Assembly: GCA_001189215.1 (NCBI GenBank)
Contig: LFCR01000002.1
Location: 1 to 64,000 of the forward strand
DNA from: Parcubacteria bacterium C7867-008
Lineage (GTDB): Bacteria; Patescibacteria; Paceibacteria; UBA9973; UBA2103
Direction: 5' to 3'
Length of the DNA stretch: 64,000 nt
Within the stretch, counting starts at the first letter, position 1. Each line of letters begins with the position of its first letter. Positions 31,676 to 40,630 of this stretch are shown piece by piece. A model generated the notes under the pieces. That model was not told the origin of the DNA, made no database searches, and saw only the letters and a list, made by a program, of their open reading frames with translations. Made by a program: the position numbers and the translations under genes.

Positions 31676-32614
31676 CTACTCTTTGGAAAGTAAGCCGAGC
31701 GCTGCCAAGCGGTCGAGGAGAAATTCCCCCGCTGTCTGAAAGTGATAGATTTCCAGGTCTGAAGGGCCCAGATGGGCCAACGGAACGATACTGGTGTCGC
31801 CTCGCACGTGGCCGAAATGTGGCACAGAGAACCTTTCGAGGCCGGGCTGGCAGACTACACGGTGCTTTCCAGACCGGTATCTGCCACCGGTCAAATGCTC
31901 GAGCATGTCGCCCACATTCACGATCAGAACATTGGGGTTCGTGATATGAGCAGACATCCACTCACCCTCGTGCCAGAGCTGGAGCCCTGGCTCTCGAGCG
32001 AGCAGCAGCGTGAGCATGTTGATGTCCGTGTGCGCTGCCGCACACATCCCAACAATATTCCCTCCCCGCCGTATCGCGGCGTCATCGTCTTGCGGATTAT
32101 CGTGTGCAGGATAATGAAGCGCTCGCGTAAGGCTGTCACCCTCCAGAAAGTCGAAATGATTCCCTGGTAAACCGAGCGACAGGGCCACACCCTGCATGAC
32201 CAAGCGATACACCCGAGTGAATTCCTCGTACAACATCTGTTGCGTCAGGGTGAACGAAGGAAGTTCTTCCACATCCGGGCACTCACCCTTATGCGTGTGC
32301 CAGAAATGTTTCAGATCTTCGGTGGCCGCTCCTTCAGCGCGTTCAATGTTCATTGGTGTATATCCCATCTGGCCGTGAGATCCGGGGACAATGTACTTCG
32401 AGCGCTGTTCAGGAGTGAGCTGCGTGAAGAACGCATGCATTGCTCTCGTCGCCTTTTCAATTAGCTGTTGCGAGATGCCGTGATTCTCCAGGAAGAGAAA
32501 ACCTGTCTGGCCAAATGCTTTACGAAGACTTTCCACGAACAAATCAACACGTTCAGGATCACCGGACGTCAGTGAGCCGAGGTTCAACGTGAGAATGGGA
32601 GCACTCTTTGACAT
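31676..32614 (-). CDS. 2-oxoglutarate/Fe(II)-dependent dioxygenase (isopenicillin N synthase-like)
   Basis: In this 312-residue protein the N-terminal DIOX_N-type region contains LRKAFGQTGFLFLENHGISQ. The catalytic core has the iron ligands in AAAHTDINMLTLLL (HxD) and YRSGKHRVV (His), and the 2-oxoglutarate-binding RFS of LERFSVPHF. The family oxidises diverse small molecules with O2 and 2-oxoglutarate; the substrate cannot be inferred. The start is the ATG at 32614, with AAAGGGT upstream. It is unusual for a reduced CPR genome and is probably acquired. Confidence 0.85.
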   Translation of the reverse strand: MSKSAPILTLNLGSLTSGDPERVDLFVESLRKAFGQTGFLFLENHGISQQLIEKATRAMHAFFTQLTPEQRSKYIVPGSHGQMGYTPMNIERAEGAATEDLKHFWHTHKGECPDVEELPSFTLTQQMLYEEFTRVYRLVMQGVALSLGLPGNHFDFLEGDSLTRALHYPAHDNPQDDDAAIRRGGNIVGMCAAAHTDINMLTLLLAREPGLQLWHEGEWMSAHITNPNVLIVNVGDMLEHLTGGRYRSGKHRVVCQPGLERFSVPHFGHVRGDTSIVPLAHLGPSDLEIYHFQTAGEFLLDRLAALGLLSKE

Positions 32615-32761
32615 TGCTAAGACCCTTTGATTAGCCGGCAGCGCCGAGCGTGAAAACGTTATCCGCATGCAGCCTAACAATGTAGGAGGGATACGTAAAT
32701 CCCCAGATAATTATCAGTGAATATTTACTTCCCTCTTACGGTCCTCATATCACCTTTTGGC

Positions 32762-32767
32762 TAGAGT
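32762..32767 (+). promoter_or_regulatory. leaderless -10 box for the lipase gene
   Basis: TAGAGT, 8 nt, ATG (32776). Confidence 0.45.
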
Positions 32768-32775
32768 GCGGTCAT

Positions 32776-35727
32776 ATGAATACCATCATTTCCACCTTCT
32801 TCCGTTCTCTTGTGTCTGCATTCCTACTTATATCTCTGATACTAGAAATGATCCTACCTGGTATCGCTGAGGCAGCAGTAACTCCCCCTACTGACCCTCC
32901 TATATATGCTGAGTTCAACTTCACATATCCATATTGGTATCACCCGGTGATTGGTGGGGGCCAAGATGCAGTGAAATTTGGCGACACCGTTCAAACAAGT
33001 GGATTGGTTCGTAGTGACGCAAAAATCACGAGCATAACAATTGATGCAACAGAACTAGGAATCTCTGAATTAATTGAATACCCCGTACTGTATAACCCTA
33101 CTGAACAACTCTATCCATTTGGAGCAGCATTACATGTTAGAACACACGCAAACGGTACTGCAAAACTACGCGTCACAATTATCGATGAACATGGCAACAA
33201 GAATATACAGGTACAGACATTGAAACTTGATAACACGCCCGCAGTCATTCGTATTGATGACACGCGTTACGCAACAACCTCAGGTGCAACGGGCACGTTA
33301 CTGGTATCTGGTTCACTTGATGAAAACGAAACAAAACTCTATGCCTATGACTATCGCTATGTACTCTACGGTGCTGATCACACCGAAATTGATAGCGGGA
33401 GTCTTGAACAGCGCGCAGAAGGTGTCCAAGCATTTACTGATCTACCAAAAGGTCCTTTTACTGATTATTCAGTACGACTTGGTTCCTATCCGCTCGATCG
33501 TCATCCGGAGGCAGTATATGTAGCAATACGCTTGGTTATGCGTGATGGTGCAGGAAATGACACCGTTGCATTTGGACCAATGGTCGCGCTATCTGGAACA
33601 ACCACTCCCACTCTTCCAGAGATACCGCATGGAACTGGTGTATCGAGTGTTCTATTTCTTCCAGGTATTGAAGGAAGTCGTCTATATCGAACTACTGATG
33701 GATGCTCACCAACCCAAAGCTCATGTGTTGAACAAAAACTGTGGGATCCATCAGGAACTACGGATGTGCGTGATCTGTACCTAAACGAGAATGGCACTAG
33801 TGTTCGCCCAGACATATACACAAAGGCGGGAGATTCAATAAACAATGTCTTGTTATTTAAATTCTATGAATCATTCGCAAAGGATATGGATTCCTTTCGA
33901 AGTGCTGGGGCGATGACTGAATGGCGTTCTGTTGCGTATGACTGGCGACTATCCCTCAACGACGTTGTTTCAAAAGGTGCACAGCACGATTCACGCATCT
34001 ACTACAGCGAGGCAACCAGCACGCCGTATATAGTACAAACGCTACGTGAACTGGCGTCTCGTTCGAAGACGGGAAAAGTGACGATTGTTGCCCATTCAAA
34101 TGGTGGTCTCGTTGCAAAGACCTTGCTTGAAAAGATTGGAGCCACAGAGACAGCGCGATTGATAGACAACGTGATACTGGTAGGAACACCCCAAAGTGGT
34201 GCACCTCAATCAATTGCCGGTCTTTTACATGGATACGGTACGGCACTTCCTGCGGACTGGTGTTCAACTTGGGCCGTAGTGGGAGCACTGTGTTCTAAGA
34301 ATGTGTCGCGTACACGCGCACGAGCACTAGCAGAGAACATGCCCGGTACTTATCACCTTCTTCCTTCACTTTCCTATTTCGATCTGGTGCGTGACGCCTT
34401 ACATCCACTCATCGCTTTCACTACGAACAATGCATACCGTGCGGAACGAACAGCCTATGGTCGCACTATCGATTCTGAAAGTGAACTGTTTAAATTCCTC
34501 ACCGCACAGGAAGGTGGAAGAACAAAACCTATTCCGAGTGAACTATCGAAACCAAATGTATTAAATGCATTACTACTCTCATACACACACGACACACATG
34601 GAGTGATTGATGCGTGGACGCCACCTCCAAGCGTGCAGGTATATCAGATTGGTGGTTGGGGCATAGACACACTATCTGGAATTGAATACTACGACCGCAA
34701 GAAACCTAGTGGTGCTCCGGGTGAGACTGTCGTTGCGTATCGCCCTGCATTTGTAGAGGATGGTGACGCTACGGTACCAATCCCCAGTGCACTACTCATG
34801 CCGGTAGCATCAAATGTAAAACGCTACTGGTTAGATCTGTCTGGCTCAGCACTTCTTGCATCCCTTGCAGGCATTCGTCACGCCAACCTCCTTGAATCTG
34901 ATCAACTGCGTGTGTTTATTGGAAATATACTTCTTGCAAAACAGACTACGCTTCCCCGCTCAATAACCACCACACAGCCAGCAACGATAAATCCTAAAAA
35001 GAAATTACTCTTCATGCTGCGCGGACCAGCCACACTGCATGCCTATGATCGAAATGGAAGACACACCGGACAAAGTGTGGATGGTCCACTTGAAGAAAGT
35101 ATTCCTGGGACAACATACGGAGAGATTGGTGAAACTAAATATATTCTTGCCGTAGCGGACGACACCTACCAAATCGTTGCACGAGGATTTGAAGCAGGTA
35201 TTGCAAGTCTTGAAATTGAAGAGCAGAGCGAAGACACATCCATTGCATCAAGCACATATGAAACAACAACTAGTATGAGTAGCGAAGTATCACTAACGAT
35301 TACAAACGGTATTGAAGGAACAATAGGATTTGAGGATACCGAATCCACTTCAACCATCCCTGTTCTTTCACCGATTCAAGAGGAGAATGGTGAACGTCAT
35401 TCTGGAAAAAGTTCTTCATTGCACAGCACATCTAGTACCGAACTAATAATTAGTGAGACACCACGGCATGTTCCTGCACCCGTTAGTATTGAGATTCCAG
35501 TTGGATCTGATGCTGAAACTGCTAAAGAAGAAGTGGTTTCAACTACAAGCACATCGTCTGTGGTACCACTGACAGCATCTACCGAACTTTCGGTATCTCG
35601 TAAAAGAAATTCACGCATGACCGCCAGTGCACTGGTACCTGTACAAGACTTTGTCTACGAATTACTTGCAGCAATCTTGAAACTACTTAGTTCTATACTG
35701 TCGCTTATCTCAAGTATCTGGAAGTAA
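32776..35727 (+). CDS. large exported alpha/beta hydrolase, LCAT-like lipase/acyltransferase
   Basis: This 983-residue protein has a signal peptide (FLLISLILEMILPGIAEAAV). A beta-rich region follows (about 40-290), then an LCAT-like catalytic domain starting SVLFLPGIEGSRLYRTTDG. The nucleophile elbow is VTIVAHSNGGLVAKTLL (AHSNG, about residue 440). The acid residue is in VEDGDATVPIPSALL and the histidine in LAGIRHANLLESD. A Ser/Thr-rich tail ends in a hydrophobic helix (FVYELLAAILKLLSSILSLI), so the protein may be anchored at the surface. LCAT-type enzymes act on phospholipids or sterol esters. Confidence 0.85.
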   Translation: MNTIISTFFRSLVSAFLLISLILEMILPGIAEAAVTPPTDPPIYAEFNFTYPYWYHPVIGGGQDAVKFGDTVQTSGLVRSDAKITSITIDATELGISELIEYPVLYNPTEQLYPFGAALHVRTHANGTAKLRVTIIDEHGNKNIQVQTLKLDNTPAVIRIDDTRYATTSGATGTLLVSGSLDENETKLYAYDYRYVLYGADHTEIDSGSLEQRAEGVQAFTDLPKGPFTDYSVRLGSYPLDRHPEAVYVAIRLVMRDGAGNDTVAFGPMVALSGTTTPTLPEIPHGTGVSSVLFLPGIEGSRLYRTTDGCSPTQSSCVEQKLWDPSGTTDVRDLYLNENGTSVRPDIYTKAGDSINNVLLFKFYESFAKDMDSFRSAGAMTEWRSVAYDWRLSLNDVVSKGAQHDSRIYYSEATSTPYIVQTLRELASRSKTGKVTIVAHSNGGLVAKTLLEKIGATETARLIDNVILVGTPQSGAPQSIAGLLHGYGTALPADWCSTWAVVGALCSKNVSRTRARALAENMPGTYHLLPSLSYFDLVRDALHPLIAFTTNNAYRAERTAYGRTIDSESELFKFLTAQEGGRTKPIPSELSKPNVLNALLLSYTHDTHGVIDAWTPPPSVQVYQIGGWGIDTLSGIEYYDRKKPSGAPGETVVAYRPAFVEDGDATVPIPSALLMPVASNVKRYWLDLSGSALLASLAGIRHANLLESDQLRVFIGNILLAKQTTLPRSITTTQPATINPKKKLLFMLRGPATLHAYDRNGRHTGQSVDGPLEESIPGTTYGEIGETKYILAVADDTYQIVARGFEAGIASLEIEEQSEDTSIASSTYETTTSMSSEVSLTITNGIEGTIGFEDTESTSTIPVLSPIQEENGERHSGKSSSLHSTSSTELIISETPRHVPAPVSIEIPVGSDAETAKEEVVSTTSTSSVVPLTASTELSVSRKRNSRMTASALVPVQDFVYELLAAILKLLSSILSLISSIWK

Positions 35728-36360
35728 TTACGCACCAATCAAGAAACGGAAAACATGTGTCACAAAATATGAGAACGGTGCTGCAAGGAAATAACTGAAG
35801 ACCAGCAACACAACAATAAGTGTTATGACACCTCCCTGACGAAGTCGTTCTTCAAATTCAAGAAACGCCATGGCGTTCTTCGGAGGAATAAGTCCACGAA
35901 GGAAAGTGTACCCATCAAGCGGCGGAATAGGGATCAGATTAAAGAGGCCAAGATAGAGATTCACGAGTGTAACAATAGAGGCAAGTGCGGCAAACGATTC
36001 CATGCCGTTTGCAAAGGCAAATCGAGCCAGAAGTGCAAAAAACACTGCAAGCAGAAGGTTAGTGCCCACTCCAGCTACTGCAACAAATGCTTCACCGTAG
36101 CGCTGATTCCTTAGATTAAAAGGGTTATATGGGACCGGTTTTGCCCAACCAAACAAGAATCCTGAGTTTGTTAGAACCAAAATAGCAGGCAGAATAACGG
36201 AACCAATGGGGTCTAAATGACGAATAGGATTGAGTGTGAGGCGTCCTGCCAGCTTTGCTGTTGGATCTCCCAACGCGTATGCCGCGTACGCATGAGCAAC
36301 CTCATGGATTATGACTGACATTATAAGGACAGCGATGGTGAAAAAGGCCTCTGGTTGCAT
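35728..36360 (-). CDS. site-2 protease-type membrane metalloprotease (M50)
   Basis: This 210-residue protein has several transmembrane helices. The zinc site HEVAHAYAAY (HExxH, about residues 19-23) lies in the first helix. The second motif LGLFNLIPIPPLDGY (NxxPxxxLDG) is in the third. It belongs to the short bacterial M50 group without PDZ domain, which cleaves membrane-embedded substrates. The start is supported by TATCAT 7 nt upstream, back-to-back with the rpmB promoter. Confidence 0.9.
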   Translation of the reverse strand: MQPEAFFTIAVLIMSVIIHEVAHAYAAYALGDPTAKLAGRLTLNPIRHLDPIGSVILPAILVLTNSGFLFGWAKPVPYNPFNLRNQRYGEAFVAVAGVGTNLLLAVFFALLARFAFANGMESFAALASIVTLVNLYLGLFNLIPIPPLDGYTFLRGLIPPKNAMAFLEFEERLRQGGVITLIVVLLVFSYFLAAPFSYFVTHVFRFLIGA

Positions 36361-36367
36361 GTGAAGA

Positions 36368-36373
36368 ATGATA
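36368..36373 (-). promoter_or_regulatory. leaderless -10 box for the site-2 protease
   Basis: TATCAT, 7 nt, ATG (36360). Only 3 bp separate it from the divergent rpmB -10 box. Confidence 0.55.
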
Positions 36374-36376
36374 TGG

Positions 36377-36382
36377 TACCAT
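36377..36382 (+). promoter_or_regulatory. leaderless -10 box for rpmB
   Basis: TACCAT, 9 nt, ATG (36392). Confidence 0.5.
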
Positions 36383-36391
36383 GCGGAAACT

Positions 36392-36634
36392 ATGGCACGA
36401 AGCTGCGCAATTACAGGAAAGACTACTCAGGTAGGCGGACGGTACTCTAACCGTACGCGTGCTACTGAGTTCAATCCAACCGGAAAGGTACGACGTCATG
36501 CTAATCTTCAGAAGCGTAATATCTTCGTTCCTGAACTCGGTCAGAGCTTCCTCATTGATATTTCAACTTCTGCGCTCCGCACCATCAAAAAGAACGGTGC
36601 ATACGCGACACTTCGCAAAGCAGGTCTTATCTAA
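36392..36634 (+). CDS. rpmB: 50S ribosomal protein L28
   Basis: It has 80 residues, starting MARSCAITGKTTQVGGRYSN and containing RRHANLQKRNIFVPELGQSF and the end ALRTIKKNGAYATLRKAGL. It has normal L28 length. The start at 36392 is the family start and has the TACCAT box upstream. Confidence 0.94.
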   Translation: MARSCAITGKTTQVGGRYSNRTRATEFNPTGKVRRHANLQKRNIFVPELGQSFLIDISTSALRTIKKNGAYATLRKAGLI

Positions 36635-36642
36635 GAGCAACG

Positions 36643-36680
36643 AAAGAAAAACCGCCTCTACTTGGGGCTGTTTTTCTTTA
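36643..36680 (+). terminator. terminator after rpmB
   Basis: AAAGAAAAAC pairs with GTTTTTCTTT, with an inner CCTC/GGGG region. It converges on the ComEC-type MBL gene. Confidence 0.6.
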
Positions 36681-37544
36681 TCTCTGTGTCTTTGTTTGTA
36701 CCGCTACTCCGTCACTCACAAAGCGAATAGTTCCTGAATCAATAGTCGAATAAACAGTTGCACCTTCCCTTTGTATTCGTTCAAGTACTTCAGGATTTGG
36801 ATGTCCATATGTATTTCCCTTCCCTGCTGAAATAGCGACTATGGATGGTTGCACCGCCGTAAGCCATACAGCATCTGTAGAATGTTTTGATCCGTGGTGA
36901 CCTGCTTTTAATACATCACTTTCTAGTCCCTCAGTACCATACCGACTCATAAGGTAGTCCTCCTGTTCTGATGGAAGATCGCCAGTTAAAAGAAAAGAGG
37001 TATCTCCGTACACTACACGCATCGTCACAGAGCCTGCATTAGTTTCTCCTTTGGACACATCGTGATCTGGGTACAAGACATCTGCGTACGCAGTACCCCC
37101 AAGATGAATACGCATTCCTCTACGAGCAATAAAACTCTTGGCATTTGGTTCACGCATAACGGAATCTTCAACGGTATGCGTGATGGCTGTGTCGTTTGAG
37201 ATACCTGGACTTAAGAAATATGAAATAACATACGTACCAAATACTCCCGGAAGTCCTGCAATATGGTCTTTATCTGGGTGTGTCTCAACAACGAGATCTA
37301 TGGATCTATCCAGTATTCCTATTTCTTTTGGTAGTTGTCGAGACACCGAACGATCGGGGCCAGCATCTATAAGCATTTGAATACCAGTGGGACCTTGTAC
37401 TAAAATTGAATCTCCCTGCCCAACATCAAGAATCGAAACACGTAATGACTGATCGTTGTGTACAAATACTGTATGCCACACAAACACGTTCATAGCAGTA
37501 GCTACTGCAATGATGCACACTAGCGCGCCATAGGAGATTCGCAT
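36678..37544 (-). CDS. ComEC/Rec2-type metallo-beta-lactamase domain protein (stand-alone)
   Basis: This 288-residue protein has an N-terminal anchor (LVCIIAVATAMNVFVWHTV) followed by the ComEC MBL domain: SLRVSILDVGQGDSILVQ, metal motif VETHPDKDHIAGLP, LLTGDLPSEQEDYLM and LKAGHHGSKHSTD. In most bacteria this domain is fused to the C-terminus of the ComEC channel, where it is thought to degrade the non-imported DNA strand. Here the channel is a separate gene at 38618-40147, with SOD between. Confidence 0.9.
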   Translation of the reverse strand: MRISYGALVCIIAVATAMNVFVWHTVFVHNDQSLRVSILDVGQGDSILVQGPTGIQMLIDAGPDRSVSRQLPKEIGILDRSIDLVVETHPDKDHIAGLPGVFGTYVISYFLSPGISNDTAITHTVEDSVMREPNAKSFIARRGMRIHLGGTAYADVLYPDHDVSKGETNAGSVTMRVVYGDTSFLLTGDLPSEQEDYLMSRYGTEGLESDVLKAGHHGSKHSTDAVWLTAVQPSIVAISAGKGNTYGHPNPEVLERIQREGATVYSTIDSGTIRFVSDGVAVQTKTQR

Positions 37545-37547
37545 GGG

Positions 37548-37901
37548 CTAGTGCACCGTTTCATTCGGTATATTGAGCTGATCAAGTATTTCATCTAATG
37601 CATTCACATCAGACAGATCAATTGACTCAGATGTCTCTGCAGCCTTTTCCAGGAATGCGCGATATCTCGCATTTATCGCAGTTTTCTCATCTCCATCGAG
37701 CCAACGACTCATCGCTTCCTCGCGAATGGCGCTACTTACGGCACGGGGTTCACGTTCATCCATTTGCACACCAGGATGCGATCGTCGGTACAGACGTAGC
37801 GCGAGCATTGCTTGAAGCTTAAATCCAGCTTCTGAAATAAGTACGTGTACATCACGGGACTCTGAGTGTTGAATCGGGCGTTCCGGTAATGCTTCGCTCA
37901 T
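37548..37901 (-). CDS. hypothetical helical protein upstream of the ComEC-type MBL gene
   Basis: This 117-residue hydrophilic protein contains LISEAGFKLQAMLALRLYRR, AVSSAIREEAMSRWLDGDEK and an acidic end (LSDVNALDEILDQLNIPNET). No family recognised. It ends 3 nt before the MBL gene, so it is probably in one operon with it. The start at 37901 is chosen because TATACT stands 7 nt upstream; an ATG two codons earlier would overlap that box. Confidence 0.65.
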   Translation of the reverse strand: MSEALPERPIQHSESRDVHVLISEAGFKLQAMLALRLYRRSHPGVQMDEREPRAVSSAIREEAMSRWLDGDEKTAINARYRAFLEKAAETSESIDLSDVNALDEILDQLNIPNETVH

Positions 37902-37908
37902 AGACATA

Positions 37909-37914
37909 AGTATA
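37909..37914 (-). promoter_or_regulatory. leaderless -10 box for the 37548-36678 operon
   Basis: TATACT, 7 nt, ATG (37901). Confidence 0.55.
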
Positions 37915-38024
37915 TCTTGTTGCCAGATAGGAATCTGCAGATCTCAGCAAGCTTTTATATAGGGCTTATTTTGTACTTATTTTTAAAAGCGTATACTTAT
38001 ATCTATCTCATAACCAGCCGAACC

Positions 38025-38621
38025 ATGACCTACATCGCACGAACATTTAACCTTCCAGAGCTTAAAGGACTTTCCAAGAAACAGATTGATATACACCTTG
38101 CTCTCTATGAGGGGTATGTAAAACACACGAATCTTATTACCGAGAAGATTGAGAAGCTCCGAGAAGAAGATGCTGAAGGTAACGCGTACCTTATGGCAGA
38201 ACTACGTCGCCGTCTTGGATTTGAGTTTGATGGCATGCGTATGCACGAGTATTATTTCGAACAATTCGAAGGAGATATGACATCTCAGGATTCAAGTCAT
38301 CCGCTTACGGAAGCAGTAACCGACCGCTACGGTTCATGGGAAAAGTTTATTGCACACATCAAGGAAGTGGCTGGCACGCGTGGTATCGGTTGGACGGTCG
38401 TATATTACGATCCACGCGGTCGTGCAATCCACACGGTTTGGGTCAATGATCATGAAGTTGGTCAGCTTGCAGGACTCCCTATCTTACTTGCGCTTGATAT
38501 GTGGGAGCACGCATACATGGTTGATTACGTTCCTGCAGATAAGAAATCATACGTAGAAGCATTTCTTGATAACGTAAACTGGTGCGTTCCAGAAGGTCGT
38601 TTCCTCGATGCAGTAACCTAA
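38025..38621 (+). CDS. superoxide dismutase, Fe/Mn type
   Basis: This 198-residue protein disproportionates superoxide. Metal ligands are a His in the first helix pair (IDIHLALYEGYVKHTN), His in RMHEYYFEQFEG, and Asp/His in LALDMWEHAYMVDY (DxWEHAY). The start is the ATG at 38025; upstream frame sequence is hydrophobic shadow without a start signal. It lies between the two comEC parts. Presence suggests exposure to oxygen. Confidence 0.92.
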   Translation: MTYIARTFNLPELKGLSKKQIDIHLALYEGYVKHTNLITEKIEKLREEDAEGNAYLMAELRRRLGFEFDGMRMHEYYFEQFEGDMTSQDSSHPLTEAVTDRYGSWEKFIAHIKEVAGTRGIGWTVVYYDPRGRAIHTVWVNDHEVGQLAGLPILLALDMWEHAYMVDYVPADKKSYVEAFLDNVNWCVPEGRFLDAVT

Positions 38622-40147
38622 TACGCAGTTCCATAGAATCGCCCCGCACTCTCTGTGTGCGGGGCGATTTCTTTTTGCTTCCATACCCACCACCCTAAAA
38701 TTCCATACGTAGGGATCAGTAACCACGCAGAGAATGCTGGAATGATGACGTTTGCAAATGGTACCGATGCACCAATCTCAGCAATATGGATCACATACGT
38801 GAGTAGTAGATATGCGGGAACGCCAGCTATGAGTGCAATCAGGGGTGCATAGCTTGAGAACAGAAATGCGCACACTGCACTAAGTGCCGATGCAGCCATA
38901 GCAGCAGGCAGTACGGGCATAGCAAGAAGATTTGCCGGTATGGCAACGAATGAAAGATTACCACTCTGGTACAACAAGACCGGGAGTACTGCTGCTTGTG
39001 CTGCAAGTGTAGTGGCAACCATCTCGTGAAGGGTCGGGTTATGAATCCAATGAAGTCGATTGCCGATATGAGTCGAACCGAGTATCAACCCAAGTGTTGC
39101 CATAAAAGAGAGTTGTAGGCCGGGATCAAATACCAGTAACGAAGGATTAACCAGAAGCATAAGTACGAGTGCAACAAAGAGCGAACGTAGTACGTCATAC
39201 GTTCGAGCAGCACCACGAGCAAATAGTGCAATGAGTGCCATGATACCCGCACGCACGGCTGCCGTTCCTGCACCAGCGGCAAGTACAAAAAGTGCTATCA
39301 CCAGAGCAGCAAGTATGAGCGCGGTCTTCTTAGGTAGTTTTCGTAAAACAACAAGAACACCTTCAGCAACAATCATGACGTTGTATCCAGAGAGCACAAC
39401 AATCTGAAGCATCCCGGTAATCGTAAACGCATCAAGGAGTTGTGCACCTAATCCCTGCTTCCCCCCTGCAAGGATCCCTATAGCAAGCGCACTCTCTGGT
39501 TCAGGAATCGATTGTCGTATCGCACGAACAAAACCATCTTTTACATATTCAAGACTACGGAGAAATACAAACCATGGGCGCGTATCACGACCAACAATCT
39601 CAACGTTTGCAGGAGACGCTAAACCAAACACACCGTCTTTCGCAAGAAATTGATCGTATCGAAACACTCTTCCTCCATCACCATCAAAAGGTTCGGGTGA
39701 TTTTATGGTTCCTGTTACACGAACACGATCTCCCACATGATAGGTGTCTCGCAAAGATGCGCTTGCAATGATGCGTGTTGATTCTCCACCCTGTTCGATT
39801 TCAACCGTTAGCCGGTTACTAGATTCTCGTGTGTCTGGAGGAACAACTATCACCCCTTCAACAACAGACTTAGTACCAAGAAGTGACGCGAATGGATATG
39901 GAATGCGGGTGGGCACGTAGTGGGTACGAATAGTCCCAATGCCAAACGCAACCAACGCAACACATAGCACGAATAGATATTGATGTTTAAGTTCTAAAGT
40001 TTTCCTGAAGGTGAATAGTTGTACTCCACAGAAAAATCCTAGGAGGAGAAATACTATTGAGACAGTAGTAGGTATCGAGTGCACTGATTCTAAAAAGATG
40101 CCAGACAAGAATCCACTTACTGCAGCATAAAAGTACGGTGCACCCAT
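38618..40147 (-). CDS. comEC: ComEC/Rec2 competence channel (without MBL domain)
   Basis: This 509-residue protein has two N-terminal helices, then the DUF4131-type OB region (VVEGVIVVPPDTRESSNRL, VRVTGTIKSPEPFDGDGGRV). The competence domain follows with about eight helices and conserved LAIGILAGGKQGLGAQLLDA, TITGMLQIVVLSGYNVMIVA and AAVRAGIMALIALFARGAAR. It forms the inner-membrane DNA uptake channel. TATGCT exactly 6 nt upstream supports the start at 40147. The nuclease-like domain is encoded separately at 36678. Confidence 0.92.
   Translation of the reverse strand: MGAPYFYAAVSGFLSGIFLESVHSIPTTVSIVFLLLGFFCGVQLFTFRKTLELKHQYLFVLCVALVAFGIGTIRTHYVPTRIPYPFASLLGTKSVVEGVIVVPPDTRESSNRLTVEIEQGGESTRIIASASLRDTYHVGDRVRVTGTIKSPEPFDGDGGRVFRYDQFLAKDGVFGLASPANVEIVGRDTRPWFVFLRSLEYVKDGFVRAIRQSIPEPESALAIGILAGGKQGLGAQLLDAFTITGMLQIVVLSGYNVMIVAEGVLVVLRKLPKKTALILAALVIALFVLAAGAGTAAVRAGIMALIALFARGAARTYDVLRSLFVALVLMLLVNPSLLVFDPGLQLSFMATLGLILGSTHIGNRLHWIHNPTLHEMVATTLAAQAAVLPVLLYQSGNLSFVAIPANLLAMPVLPAAMAASALSAVCAFLFSSYAPLIALIAGVPAYLLLTYVIHIAEIGASVPFANVIIPAFSAWLLIPTYGILGWWVWKQKEIAPHTESAGRFYGTAY
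38637..38676. terminator. terminator between SOD and comEC
   Basis: AATCGCCCCGCAC pairs with GTGCGGGGCGATT and is followed by TCTTTTT on the plus strand. It serves SOD; its position overlaps the comEC 3' end. Confidence 0.75.
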
Positions 40148-40153
40148 GCCAGA

Positions 40154-40159
40154 AGCATA
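40154..40159 (-). promoter_or_regulatory. leaderless -10 box for comEC
   Basis: TATGCT, 6 nt, ATG (40147). The same hexamer and spacing occur at the TMEM175 gene. Confidence 0.5.
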
Positions 40160-40201
40160 GACGCGCGATGTTCAAATTACCGTAATGGGATTCTAAAGAA
40201 A

Positions 40202-40624
40202 CTATGACTTTCTATCCATTGCCTTGTTAGCAAGTTCATCTGCATCTTTGTTCTTCTCGCGTGGAACATGTTCGAAATGCACCGTACCGAAGTTACGAGC
40301 AAGAACATTCTTCACTGAAAGGTACCGAGGAATAAGATTTGGGTGTTTCACTTTGTATGCACCCTTCAACTGTTCAATAACGAGTTTACTGTCCATGCGA
40401 ATTCGCAGTGACATGTGTTGAAAATATCCATCAGGATAGTGCTCGTGTAGTTTCACGAGACCACGCAGTACTGCTTCGTACTCAGCAACGTTATTCGTTG
40501 CAGTTCCAAGATAGTCAGCAACTTCCACTACCCTTTTGCCAGCGGTATCAAAGACTACTGCACCCGCACCTGCATGACCTGGGTTACCGCGTGACCCACC
40601 ATCTGCGTATAGCGTAAATTCCAT
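40202..40624 (-). CDS. ribonuclease H (RNase HI-type)
   Basis: This 140-residue protein degrades RNA in RNA-DNA hybrids. Catalytic acidic residues are in FTLYADGGSRGNPG (Asp 7), NNVAEYEAVLRGL (Glu), RIRMDSKLVIEQL (Asp) and KNKDADELANKA (Asp). It resembles the bacterial/archaeal RnhA-like group lacking the basic handle. TAAACT 6 nt upstream sets the start. Confidence 0.93.
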   Translation of the reverse strand: MEFTLYADGGSRGNPGHAGAGAVVFDTAGKRVVEVADYLGTATNNVAEYEAVLRGLVKLHEHYPDGYFQHMSLRIRMDSKLVIEQLKGAYKVKHPNLIPRYLSVKNVLARNFGTVHFEHVPREKNKDADELANKAMDRKS

Positions 40625-40630
40625 GAAACC

